From an uncultured Muribaculaceae bacterium (GTDB taxonomy: Bacteria; Bacteroidota; Bacteroidia; Bacteroidales; Muribaculaceae), in the NCBI GenBank assembly GCA_904502025.1, contig CAJGDJ010000041.1, forward strand, positions 1-15,105: 15,105 nucleotides of DNA. The letters run 5' to 3'. Within the stretch, counting starts at the first letter, position 1. Every line of letters begins with the position of its first letter. The notes beneath the pieces were generated by a model. The model saw only the letters and a program-made list of their open reading frames with translations. It was not told the DNA's origin and made no database searches. Both the position numbers and the translations under genes were made by a program. Shown in pieces: positions 7,593 through 13,749 of the stretch.

Positions 7593-8315
7593 ATGAGCAA
7601 GATGGAAAATATTGAATGGGTGTGGGTTGACCTTGATGACACAGTGTGGGACTTTAGTGCCAACTCGTGGGACACTCTCGGCGAAATATTTTTTAACGAA
7701 GGATTAGAACCATATTTTGAATCGGTTGATGATTGGCGTGAAAAATATCTCGAATATAATCACACATTATGGCCATTATATAATGCAGGGAAAATTACCA
7801 AGGAGTATTTGCAAGTAGAACGCTTTCGTAAAGTGCTTGCCGATGCCGGATATCCACCACAACAAGTGGAAGCAAAGTCGCGAGATTTAGACCCTAAATA
7901 TCTCTCAATACTTGGCACAAAACCTCGACTTGTCGATGGTGCTCGTGAAATGCTACAATACCTTAAAGACAAAGGATATAAAATCGGCTTGATAAGCAAT
8001 GGCTTTCATGAAGTGCAATTTTGCAAATTACGTTCATCAGATATAGAACGTTTCTTTGATGTGGTGGTGCTGAGTGATGATTTGGGGGTGAATAAACCCG
8101 ACCGCCGCATCTTTGTCCATGCACAGAAGAAAGCCGGAGCCGAAGCCTCTAAATCGGTTATCATTGGCGATAACTTCGATGCCGACATAATGGGAGCTGT
8201 TAATGCCGGTTGGAAAGCTATATATTTCAATCGTGATGGTGATTTTGCAATGTCGAAGCTGCCAGATGATGTGAAAATTGTCAATAAATTATCGGAGATT
8301 GAACATATTTTGTAG
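7593..8315 (+). CDS. HAD-superfamily hydrolase, YjjG-type (pyrimidine) nucleotidase
   Basis: A 240-residue cytoplasmic phosphatase of the haloacid dehalogenase fold. All four HAD motifs are present. Motif I is WVDLDDTVWD (nucleophile Asp13, acid/base Asp15), motif II is the serine in GLISNGF (Ser135), motif III is Lys168 in GVNKPD, and motif IV is GDNFDADIMGA (Asp193, Asp198). An alpha-helical cap lies between motifs I and II (about 20-110). The LDDTVWDF opening and overall length match the YjjG family, which dephosphorylates nucleoside 5'-monophosphates, including non-canonical pyrimidine nucleotides; the exact substrate is inferred. Met4 is a possible alternative start. The gene stands alone, directly after the palindromic element, and no clear promoter or terminator of its own was found. 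Confidence 0.88.
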   Translation: MSKMENIEWVWVDLDDTVWDFSANSWDTLGEIFFNEGLEPYFESVDDWREKYLEYNHTLWPLYNAGKITKEYLQVERFRKVLADAGYPPQQVEAKSRDLDPKYLSILGTKPRLVDGAREMLQYLKDKGYKIGLISNGFHEVQFCKLRSSDIERFFDVVVLSDDLGVNKPDRRIFVHAQKKAGAEASKSVIIGDNFDADIMGAVNAGWKAIYFNRDGDFAMSKLPDDVKIVNKLSEIEHIL

Positions 8316-8363
8316 AATATTTGTAATAAATAAAGAAAACTCTGCCGAAAAATGAGGATTTTG

Positions 8364-8395
8364 TTTGTTGTAGTGAAAATATTCATGTAATTTTG
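8364..8395 (+). promoter_or_regulatory. Promoter of the pseudouridine synthase-asnS-yjdM unit
   Basis: TTTG (8364-8367), a 20-base spacer and TAATTTTG (8388-8395) match the Bacteroidota consensus. It gives an A+T-rich 5' leader of about 145 bases before the ATG at 8548. The leader holds a 10-codon open frame (8432-8464, MKGIRLKKNK) of unknown relevance. Confidence 0.8.
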
Positions 8396-8547
8396 CGTCA
8401 CTATATTATAGAAGTGTATTTATTCGACCCCATGAAGGGCATTAGATTAAAGAAAAATAAATAAAATAAGTTATATAATTAAGCCTATATTTAAGTAAAT
8501 AAATTTTATTTTTAGAACGCCGCGAGGCTGTATTTTGTAAAAAATTT

Positions 8548-9912
8548 ATGGATAGTATTGAAAAGAAGTCAAAAAGACCACGCATTGGTGAAAATCGAGC
8601 AATGACATCGTTTGAAAGTGTTGATGGCACTAATCGTTATGAAAGCTCAAGTTATTCATCTTCTGAATTTACATCAACCGATTCGGAATATCAAGGAGAA
8701 CGTCAATATTCACAACAGCGATCATATAATCGCCAAGGTGGGTATAATCGTTATAACAATCAAGGAGGATATAATAACAATTATCGCCAAGGTGGCTATA
8801 ATAACCGTTATAACAATAATTATCAACAACGTCAATATAACGCTCCTGTAGATGGAGAGAACGGAGATGGCTACAATCAAAACGGATATAACCAAGGAGG
8901 CTATCGTCAAAATAATTATCGTCAAGGTGGTTATGGCAACAATCGTCAAGGAGGCTATCGTCAAAATAATTATCGTCAAGGTGGTTATAACAATAATCGC
9001 CAAGGTGGTTATGGCAACCAAGGAGAATATAACCAAGGAGGCTATCGTCAGCAAGCTCAAGGACGTCCTAATCCAAATCAGCAACGTCGCAATAAAAAAC
9101 AAAACTATAATCAAGGCATCATGCCAAGCAAGGGCAAGAGCTTCACTCCACGTCCTCGTCGCATAGAGTACGAAATGCCTATTCCTGATCCAAACGAACA
9201 AATTCGTCTCAATAAATTTATGGCAAATGCAGGTATCTGCTCTCGCCGTGAAGCCGACGAATTGATTCAACAAGGTCTTGTGAAAATTAATGGTGTTGTA
9301 GTTACTGAATTAGGCACAAAGATCTCACACAACGATGTTGTGGAATATGATGAAAAGGTAGTTGCTCTTGAAAGCAAATGCTATATTCTTCTCAATAAAC
9401 CAAAAGATGTAGTAACAACAAGCGATGACCCCAACGGCCGTAAAACAGTGTTAGACCTCGTGAAGGGTGCTTGTAATGAGCGTATATATCCGGTTGGTCG
9501 TCTTGACCGCAACACAACAGGTGTGTTGTTGTTGACTAACGATGGCGACCTTGCGTCAAAATTGACTCACCCTAAATATGTGAAGAAAAAAATCTATCAT
9601 GTGTGGTGTGATAAAGACATTGCTGAAGAAGATATGCAACGCATTGCCGATGGTATCGAACTTGAAGATGGTCCTATCCATGCCGACGCTATCAGCTATG
9701 CTACTGAAAAAGATCGCAATCAAGCCGGTATTGAAATTCACTCAGGTCGCAATCGCATTGTGCGTCGCATTTTTGAATCACTCGGTTATCATGTAACAAA
9801 GCTCGACCGCGTGTATTTTGCCGGTCTCACAAAGAAAAATCTTTCTCGTGGGCGTTGGCGTTACCTCACTCAAGAAGAGGTTAACTACCTTAAGATGGGA
9901 TCATTTGAATAA
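8548..9912 (+). CDS. RsuA/RluB-family pseudouridine synthase with a long low-complexity N-terminus
   Basis: Converts specific uridines in ribosomal RNA to pseudouridine. Residues about 218-270 form an S4 RNA-binding domain (IRLNKFMANAGICSRREADE). The catalytic domain follows, with the aspartate Asp320 in YPVGRLDRNTTGVLLLTNDG and the family motif RNRIVRRIFESLGY (401-414). Residues about 50-190 are a disordered-looking stretch of Asn, Gln, Gly, Tyr and Arg built from units such as RQGGYN and NNYRQGGY, then a basic Pro/Arg segment (about 172-206). The 454-residue length is nearly twice that of E. coli RsuA or well above RluB; the excess is this extension. At DNA level the region contains repeats. 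asnS starts 30 bases after the stop with no terminator between. Exact rRNA target (RluB, RluE or RsuA type) is uncertain. Confidence 0.92.
   Translation: MDSIEKKSKRPRIGENRAMTSFESVDGTNRYESSSYSSSEFTSTDSEYQGERQYSQQRSYNRQGGYNRYNNQGGYNNNYRQGGYNNRYNNNYQQRQYNAPVDGENGDGYNQNGYNQGGYRQNNYRQGGYGNNRQGGYRQNNYRQGGYNNNRQGGYGNQGEYNQGGYRQQAQGRPNPNQQRRNKKQNYNQGIMPSKGKSFTPRPRRIEYEMPIPDPNEQIRLNKFMANAGICSRREADELIQQGLVKINGVVVTELGTKISHNDVVEYDEKVVALESKCYILLNKPKDVVTTSDDPNGRKTVLDLVKGACNERIYPVGRLDRNTTGVLLLTNDGDLASKLTHPKYVKKKIYHVWCDKDIAEEDMQRIADGIELEDGPIHADAISYATEKDRNQAGIEIHSGRNRIVRRIFESLGYHVTKLDRVYFAGLTKKNLSRGRWRYLTQEEVNYLKMGSFE
8893..8988 (+). repeat. Tandem 54-bp repeat inside the pseudouridine synthase gene
   Basis: A 42-base segment starting CAAGGAGGCTATCGTC at 8893 recurs without change at 8947, giving an 18-codon period (QGGYRQNNYRQGGY plus four residues). 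The surrounding 8730-9050 has shorter, degenerate copies of the same CAAGGnGGnTAT unit. Such repeats can expand or shrink by slippage. Confidence 0.85.
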
Positions 9913-9942
9913 TTATAAAGCTAATTAACATATATACTTGCA

Positions 9943-11340
9943 ATGAAAAGAACAAAAATCGTAGATATATTTGCCCCCGAACTCATTGGTCAACAAGTGA
10001 GTGTAAAAGGTTGGGTGCGTAGCCGTCGTGGCAACAAACATGTGCAATTCGTAGCACTCAACGACGGTTCAACTATCAAAAACATTCAAATCGTTTTTGA
10101 TATGGCGAAATTTGACGAAGAACAATTGAAACCTATCACTACCGGAGCCAGCCTCCATGTGATTGGTCAACTTGTTGAGTCGATGGGCAAAGGTCAAAGT
10201 GCAGAAATTCAAGCCGAAACACTTGAAATCTATGGTACTGCCGACCCCGACACCTATCCAATGCAAAAGAAAGGCCACACAATGGAATTCCTTCGTGAAA
10301 AGGCTCATTTGCGTCCACGTACCAACACATTTGGTGCAGTGTTCCGCATTCGTCACCACATGGCAATCGCTATTCACAAGTTCTTCCACGATCACGGTTT
10401 CTTCTATTTCCACACACCTATCATCACAGCCTCTGACTGCGAAGGTGCCGGTCAAATGTTCCAAGTAACAACAAAGAACCTTTACGACTTGAAGAAAGAC
10501 GAAAATGGGTCAATCATATATGATGATGACTTCTTTGGCAAACAAGCAAGTCTCACCGTATCAGGTCAGCTCGAAGGTGAGTTGGCAGCTACAGCTCTTG
10601 GTTCAATCTATACTTTTGGTCCCACATTCCGTGCCGAAAATTCAAACACTCCTCGCCACTTGGCAGAGTTTTGGATGATTGAGCCTGAAGTTGCTTTTGC
10701 TGACCTTGGCGATCTTATGGATCTCGAAGAAGAATTTATCAAATATTGTATCAACTGGGCTCTCGAAAACTGTCAAGACGACCTTGAGTTCCTCAACAAC
10801 ATGATTGATAAAGGCTTGATTGAACGCCTCAAAGAAGTAGTTTCTACCGAATTTATCCGTTTGCCTTATACCGAAGGTATCAAGATTCTTGAAGAAGCAA
10901 TCGCAAATGGTAAGAAATTTGAATTCCCTGTATATTGGGGTTGCGATCTTGCAAGTGAACATGAACGTTACCTCGTAGAGGAACACTTCAAGAAACCTGT
11001 TATCATGACCGATTATCCAAAGGATATTAAGGCATTCTACATGAAACTTAACGAAGATGGCAAAACCGTACAAGGTACCGACGTATTGTTCCCACAAATC
11101 GGCGAAATCATCGGTGGTAGCGTGCGTGAAGAAAACTACGACAAACTCATGGGTCGCATCGAAGAAATGAATATCCCAATGAAAGATATGTGGTGGTATC
11201 TCGACACTCGTCGATTTGGCACAGTGCCTCATGCAGGCTTCGGTCTCGGATTCGAGCGTCTATTGTTGTTCGTTACAGGTATGACTAACATTCGCGACGT
11301 AATCCCATTCCCTCGTACTCCAAACAATTGTGAATTCTAA
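9943..11340 (+). CDS. asnS: Asparaginyl-tRNA synthetase
   Basis: Charges tRNA-Asn with asparagine in the cytoplasm. The 465 residues match the bacterial family. An N-terminal OB-fold anticodon-binding domain (about 17-100) contains VKGWVRSRRGNKHVQFVALN. The class II catalytic core follows. The stretch RHHMAIAIHKFFHDHGFFYFHTPIIT covers motif 1, motif 2 is FGPTFRAENSNTPRHLAEF (225-243), and motif 3 is GFGLGFERLLLFVTG (432-446, Arg439). The ending TNIRDVIPFPRTP is diagnostic of AsnS/AspS, and the AENSNTPRHLAEFWM form is typical of AsnS. The gene lies 30 bases after the pseudouridine synthase and 17 bases before the YjdM gene, so all three are probably co-transcribed. Confidence 0.98.
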   Translation: MKRTKIVDIFAPELIGQQVSVKGWVRSRRGNKHVQFVALNDGSTIKNIQIVFDMAKFDEEQLKPITTGASLHVIGQLVESMGKGQSAEIQAETLEIYGTADPDTYPMQKKGHTMEFLREKAHLRPRTNTFGAVFRIRHHMAIAIHKFFHDHGFFYFHTPIITASDCEGAGQMFQVTTKNLYDLKKDENGSIIYDDDFFGKQASLTVSGQLEGELAATALGSIYTFGPTFRAENSNTPRHLAEFWMIEPEVAFADLGDLMDLEEEFIKYCINWALENCQDDLEFLNNMIDKGLIERLKEVVSTEFIRLPYTEGIKILEEAIANGKKFEFPVYWGCDLASEHERYLVEEHFKKPVIMTDYPKDIKAFYMKLNEDGKTVQGTDVLFPQIGEIIGGSVREENYDKLMGRIEEMNIPMKDMWWYLDTRRFGTVPHAGFGLGFERLLLFVTGMTNIRDVIPFPRTPNNCEF

Positions 11341-11357
11341 TCGATAATTAAACGAAA

Positions 11358-11687
11358 ATGACAGAGATAACAAAATGCCCTAAATGTGGAGGCGAGTATG
11401 TTTACTTCGACGGTTCACTCTACGTTTGTCCCGATTGTGCTTACGAGTTTAATCCCTCAGATGAAGCCGAAGAAGCCAACGATGTAGCAAAAGACAGCAA
11501 TGGTGCAGAGCTTTTCGATGGCGATGCAGTGGTAGTTATCAAAGACCTCAAAGTAAAAGGCTCATCAATGGTAATCAAGCGAGGCACAAAAGTGAAAAGC
11601 ATTCGCCTCACTGAAAACCCCGAAGAAGTTGATTGCAAAATCGACGGTAGTAGCATCGTTCTCAAAACATGCTTCCTCAAAAAGTAA
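11358..11687 (+). CDS. yjdM: YjdM/PhnA-family zinc-ribbon protein
   Basis: A 109-residue protein closely resembling E. coli YjdM (formerly PhnA). Its N-terminal zinc ribbon has Cys7-x2-Cys10 and Cys24-x2-Cys27 (TKCPKCGGEYVYFDGSLYVC). The C-terminal domain contains the family core VIKDLKVKGSSMVIKRGTKV and ends with DCKIDGSSIVLKTCFLKK. The PhnA name came from an early link to alkylphosphonate use, but no enzyme activity in that pathway is established and no phosphonate genes are nearby; the role should be taken as unknown. It follows asnS by 17 bases and is followed by a hairpin terminator, so it is probably the last gene of the unit. Confidence 0.93.
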   Translation: MTEITKCPKCGGEYVYFDGSLYVCPDCAYEFNPSDEAEEANDVAKDSNGAELFDGDAVVVIKDLKVKGSSMVIKRGTKVKSIRLTENPEEVDCKIDGSSIVLKTCFLKK

Positions 11688-11706
11688 TATTTTAATAGTC
11701 AAAAGT

Positions 11707-11744
11707 ATCACTCCCGAGGAGCTGTCGAACCGAGGCAGAGTGAT
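11707..11744 (+). repeat. Hairpin between yjdM and its terminator
   Basis: ATCACTC (11707-11713) pairs with GAGTGAT (11738-11744) around a 24-base interior. No T-run follows, so it is not a terminator by itself. Its interior GCTGTCGAACCGAGGCAG resembles the following hairpin's GCTGTGTCGAAATTCAGGCA, hinting at a diverged duplication or a processing/stability structure. Confidence 0.5.
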
Positions 11745-11755
11745 GTTAATAATAA

Positions 11756-11787
11756 GGGGGCTGTGTCGAAATTCAGGCACAGCCCCT
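11756..11787 (+). terminator. Terminator of the pseudouridine synthase-asnS-yjdM unit
   Basis: GGGGCTGTG (11757-11765) pairs with CACAGCCCC (11778-11786), extended inward by U-G and C-G pairs, and is followed by TCTTACTTTTTATT. It lies about 70 bases after the yjdM stop. Confidence 0.85.
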
Positions 11788-11842
11788 CTTACTTTTTATT
11801 ACACAAATTATTTAAGGAATTTTATTTTATTTGAGAGAATGT

Positions 11843-11872
11843 TTTGCATTTAGTAAAATTTATATAAATTTG
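11843..11872 (+). promoter_or_regulatory. Promoter of the structured RNA gene
   Basis: TTTG (11843-11846), an 18-base spacer and TAAATTTG (11865-11872) fit the Bacteroidota promoter. It follows the yjdM terminator and directly precedes the first RNA hairpin, predicting a start near 11878. Confidence 0.8.
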
Positions 11873-11877
11873 CAATG

Positions 11878-12169
11878 GATTCGGTTGACGCTGTAGTGAC
11901 AGCCTACCCGAGTTCAACATTTTGTTGATAACGACGGAGAAATTCGTCGAAAGGTGTTATTGAAATTTTATCTTCTGTATTCAAACTTGGCCGTCTGAAT
12001 TTCCGTGAAGATAAAAAGACAATGGCACCTACATCGTTGGTTATATCCAAGCCTGTGATAGGCTCGTATATAGTGCCAATCGGTGTGGGGCTGTCGTCTT
12101 ATCCACGGAATAGGTAAGCCAAGACCTGAATACAGGATAAGATATAGATACAATCCTCACACCTTTTTT
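11878..12169 (+). ncRNA. Structured non-coding RNA, about 290 nt (6S-like or Bacteroidales-1 candidate)
   Basis: Three small hairpins come first: GCTGT-AGTG-ACAGC (11890-11903) inside TCGG/CCGA, CAAC/GTTG (11915-11927), and CGACG/CGTCG (11932-11949). Then 11953-12163 folds into one long arm. Its pairs are GGTGT/ACACC, ATTG/CAAT, TATCTT/AAGATA, CTGTATTCA/TGAATACAG (11975-11983 with 12127-12135), CTTGGC/GCCAAG, TTCCGTG/CACGGAA, GATAA/TTATC, GACA/TGTC and TGGCAC/GTGCCA. A one-sided bulge lies at about 12079-12091. Two apical hairpins follow (TTGG-TTATAT-CCAA and AGCCT-GTGAT-AGGCT). The arm ends at CACACC followed by TTTTTTG, a terminator. Both strands lack a convincing protein frame. A long interrupted arm with a one-sided bulge recalls 6S RNA; the 5' hairpins do not. 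The Bacteroidales-1 Rfam family is another candidate. RNase P, tmRNA and SRP RNA hallmarks are absent. Confidence 0.8.
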
Positions 12170-12225
12170 GTTTTGTATTATTAATCGTTTCCATAGGGGA
12201 TTGAGAAACACAATACTTTAATTAT

Positions 12226-12846
12226 ATGAAAAGTCTAAAAGTTTTGAGTTTCACTCTATTAATGGGATTATTTGTGGGGTTGTATTCTTGTGGTAGTTCA
12301 AAAGAGGCCTCCGTTGGTCTTGGGTTGGCAAAAGAAAAATCTCCTGCTCAAATTTATTGGGAAGCAAATACGAAAACTCGTGCTTATGCTAATGGCACAA
12401 GATTAAATGAAAGTGTAGCAGCAAATATCGCTGAGAGCGATGCTCGTGCAAAAATGGCAAGGTCTATTGAAGTTTCCATAAGAAATTTTATGGGTAAATT
12501 TTATCAAGATTATGGAAAATCAATTGTAAATGCCACTGAATCTAAAAGTGTTTATGATGTAGAGTCAAAAAATGAAGAACTTACTGAACAAGTAGCGTCC
12601 ATGGTGCTTAGGAATATAAGTATAGCAAAGTATGATGCTTATTTACAAAAAAATGGAGAAACTACTGTTCATCTTTGTTTGGAATATGGTGGAGGCGAGG
12701 ATGCTTTGGCAGATGCAATCGTAAATGCTGTATTAAATGATGAAAAAATCAAAAATCAGTTGTCAGATGCTGAAAAAGAAAAGATAAATCAAAATCATGC
12801 TGAGCTCAAAAAACGTGCATTCGAGTCTTTAAGTCCTGTAAAATAA
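12226..12846 (+). CDS. LPP20-like lipoprotein of unknown function
   Basis: A 206-residue predicted lipoprotein. The signal peptide (1-21) ends in a lipobox, GLYSC, with the acylated cysteine at 22 followed by GSSKE. The mature part has an LPP20-like look: a helix rich in Ala, Glu and Arg (NESVAANIAESDARAKMARS) followed by a strand-helix region and VHLCLEYGGG, then a charged C-terminal helix. I infer localisation in the outer membrane, periplasmic side, since no acidic surface-export signal follows the cysteine. It starts a run of three envelope genes; the next begins 6 bases after its stop. No promoter of the consensus type is seen between the RNA terminator and the ATG. Codon use is noticeably A+T-rich compared with asnS. 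Function unknown. Confidence 0.75.
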   Translation: MKSLKVLSFTLLMGLFVGLYSCGSSKEASVGLGLAKEKSPAQIYWEANTKTRAYANGTRLNESVAANIAESDARAKMARSIEVSIRNFMGKFYQDYGKSIVNATESKSVYDVESKNEELTEQVASMVLRNISIAKYDAYLQKNGETTVHLCLEYGGGEDALADAIVNAVLNDEKIKNQLSDAEKEKINQNHAELKKRAFESLSPVK

Positions 12847-12852
12847 CACAAG

Positions 12853-13719
12853 ATGAGCAAATATAGAATTTTTGCTTTTTTATGCATAATGTTCATTGTG
12901 GCTTTGTGTGTTAATGCCGAAACAAAGCCACAATGGATAAAAAATCCTCCCACACCGGGGAATTCGTCGTATGTATTCAGAGTGGTAAAGGCTGAGGGCG
13001 ATGACCTTAACTCGGCTCGTTCAGCTACTCTAAAGGCTTTGGTTTCAATGATAGAACATGATGATAATATCAAAATAAAAGAAACTCATAAGTTAGTAGA
13101 TGAAGCTCAACGCACAAATAATAATTTGTCAGTAGCAAAATCTAATTCAGTATATGTGCTTGATGTGGAAAATAGTATTAATAAAACCATCACAACTGAA
13201 AAAGTTGCTGAGTATTCAGAAGATTTTGAGCGAAATGGACAAATGCGAAAGAGATTATTTACACTATTTATGGTACAGTGTGATAATCGAGTGGCTGATT
13301 TTGATGAAGTTAAACTCACAACAAAATATGGCATGAGGGGTTTTGTTCGTTCAATGGTAGTTCCGGGTTGGGGGCAGATATATAAAGGTAGTGGAGTGAA
13401 AGGAGGATTGATAATGGGGGGAGCTGCAGCTATTGCTGCCGGAATCGTTATTACCGAGAACACACGTGCCGATTATATAAAGAAAATGCATGAGCAACCA
13501 AAATTTGCCTCAACATATAATTCAAAAGCGACTGTTTGGGAAACAGGTCGAAATGTGTGTATCGGAGCTGCTGTTGCACTATATGTTTACAACATCGTAG
13601 ATGCAATTGCTGCCGATGGTGCAGAACGTGCCATAGTAAAAAAACGTAATAATAATTTATCGTTTACACCAATTGTTAACACCGGAGAATGTGGTTTTTC
13701 AATAAGATATAATTTTTAA
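12853..13719 (+). CDS. Exported DUF5683-like membrane protein
   Basis: A 288-residue protein with a signal peptide (about 1-22, ending CVNA). The N-terminal half (PQWIKNPPTPGNSSYVFRVV, then ARSATLKALVSMI) resembles the LPP20-type fold of the preceding gene. The C-terminal third contains RSMVVPGWGQIYKGSGVKGG (166-185), the PGxGQxY signature of DUF5683, and two probable membrane segments (about 185-201 and 234-251). Members are common in Bacteroidota and uncharacterised. The gene lies 6 bases after the lipoprotein gene and 30 bases before the BACON-like gene, so the three probably form an operon. Membrane placement (inner or outer) cannot be decided. I read it as a fusion of an LPP20-like periplasmic part and a DUF5683 tail; the fusion is inference. 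Confidence 0.75.
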   Translation: MSKYRIFAFLCIMFIVALCVNAETKPQWIKNPPTPGNSSYVFRVVKAEGDDLNSARSATLKALVSMIEHDDNIKIKETHKLVDEAQRTNNNLSVAKSNSVYVLDVENSINKTITTEKVAEYSEDFERNGQMRKRLFTLFMVQCDNRVADFDEVKLTTKYGMRGFVRSMVVPGWGQIYKGSGVKGGLIMGGAAAIAAGIVITENTRADYIKKMHEQPKFASTYNSKATVWETGRNVCIGAAVALYVYNIVDAIAADGAERAIVKKRNNNLSFTPIVNTGECGFSIRYNF

Positions 13720-13749
13720 TATGAAAATTAAACCTAACAAAATTACAAT

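Noticed and set aside
8880..9050. CRISPR-like direct repeats
   Set aside because: The repeats are in frame, code for QGGY-type units, and the intervening parts are not unique spacers.
8722..9273. A 183-codon minus-strand frame, and plus-strand frames, across the pseudouridine synthase repeats
   Set aside because: They are shadows of the low-complexity codons (Ile/Val/Thr-rich by composition) and span the S4 domain boundary.
11358..11687. A phosphonate-degradation (phn) gene
   Set aside because: The protein is a clear YjdM/PhnA homologue, but no other phosphonate genes are near and the family's catalytic role is not established.
11968..12153. A 61-codon minus-strand frame inside the RNA gene
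   Set aside because: It lies entirely within the paired arm, on the strand opposite to the promoter and terminator, with no protein features.
11878..12169. RNase P RNA, tmRNA or SRP RNA as identity of the structured RNA
   Set aside because: No GAGGAAAGUCC-type core of RNase P, no tRNA-like ends or tag frame of tmRNA, and no GGUGCUGUU...GGAAGCAG pattern of SRP RNA.
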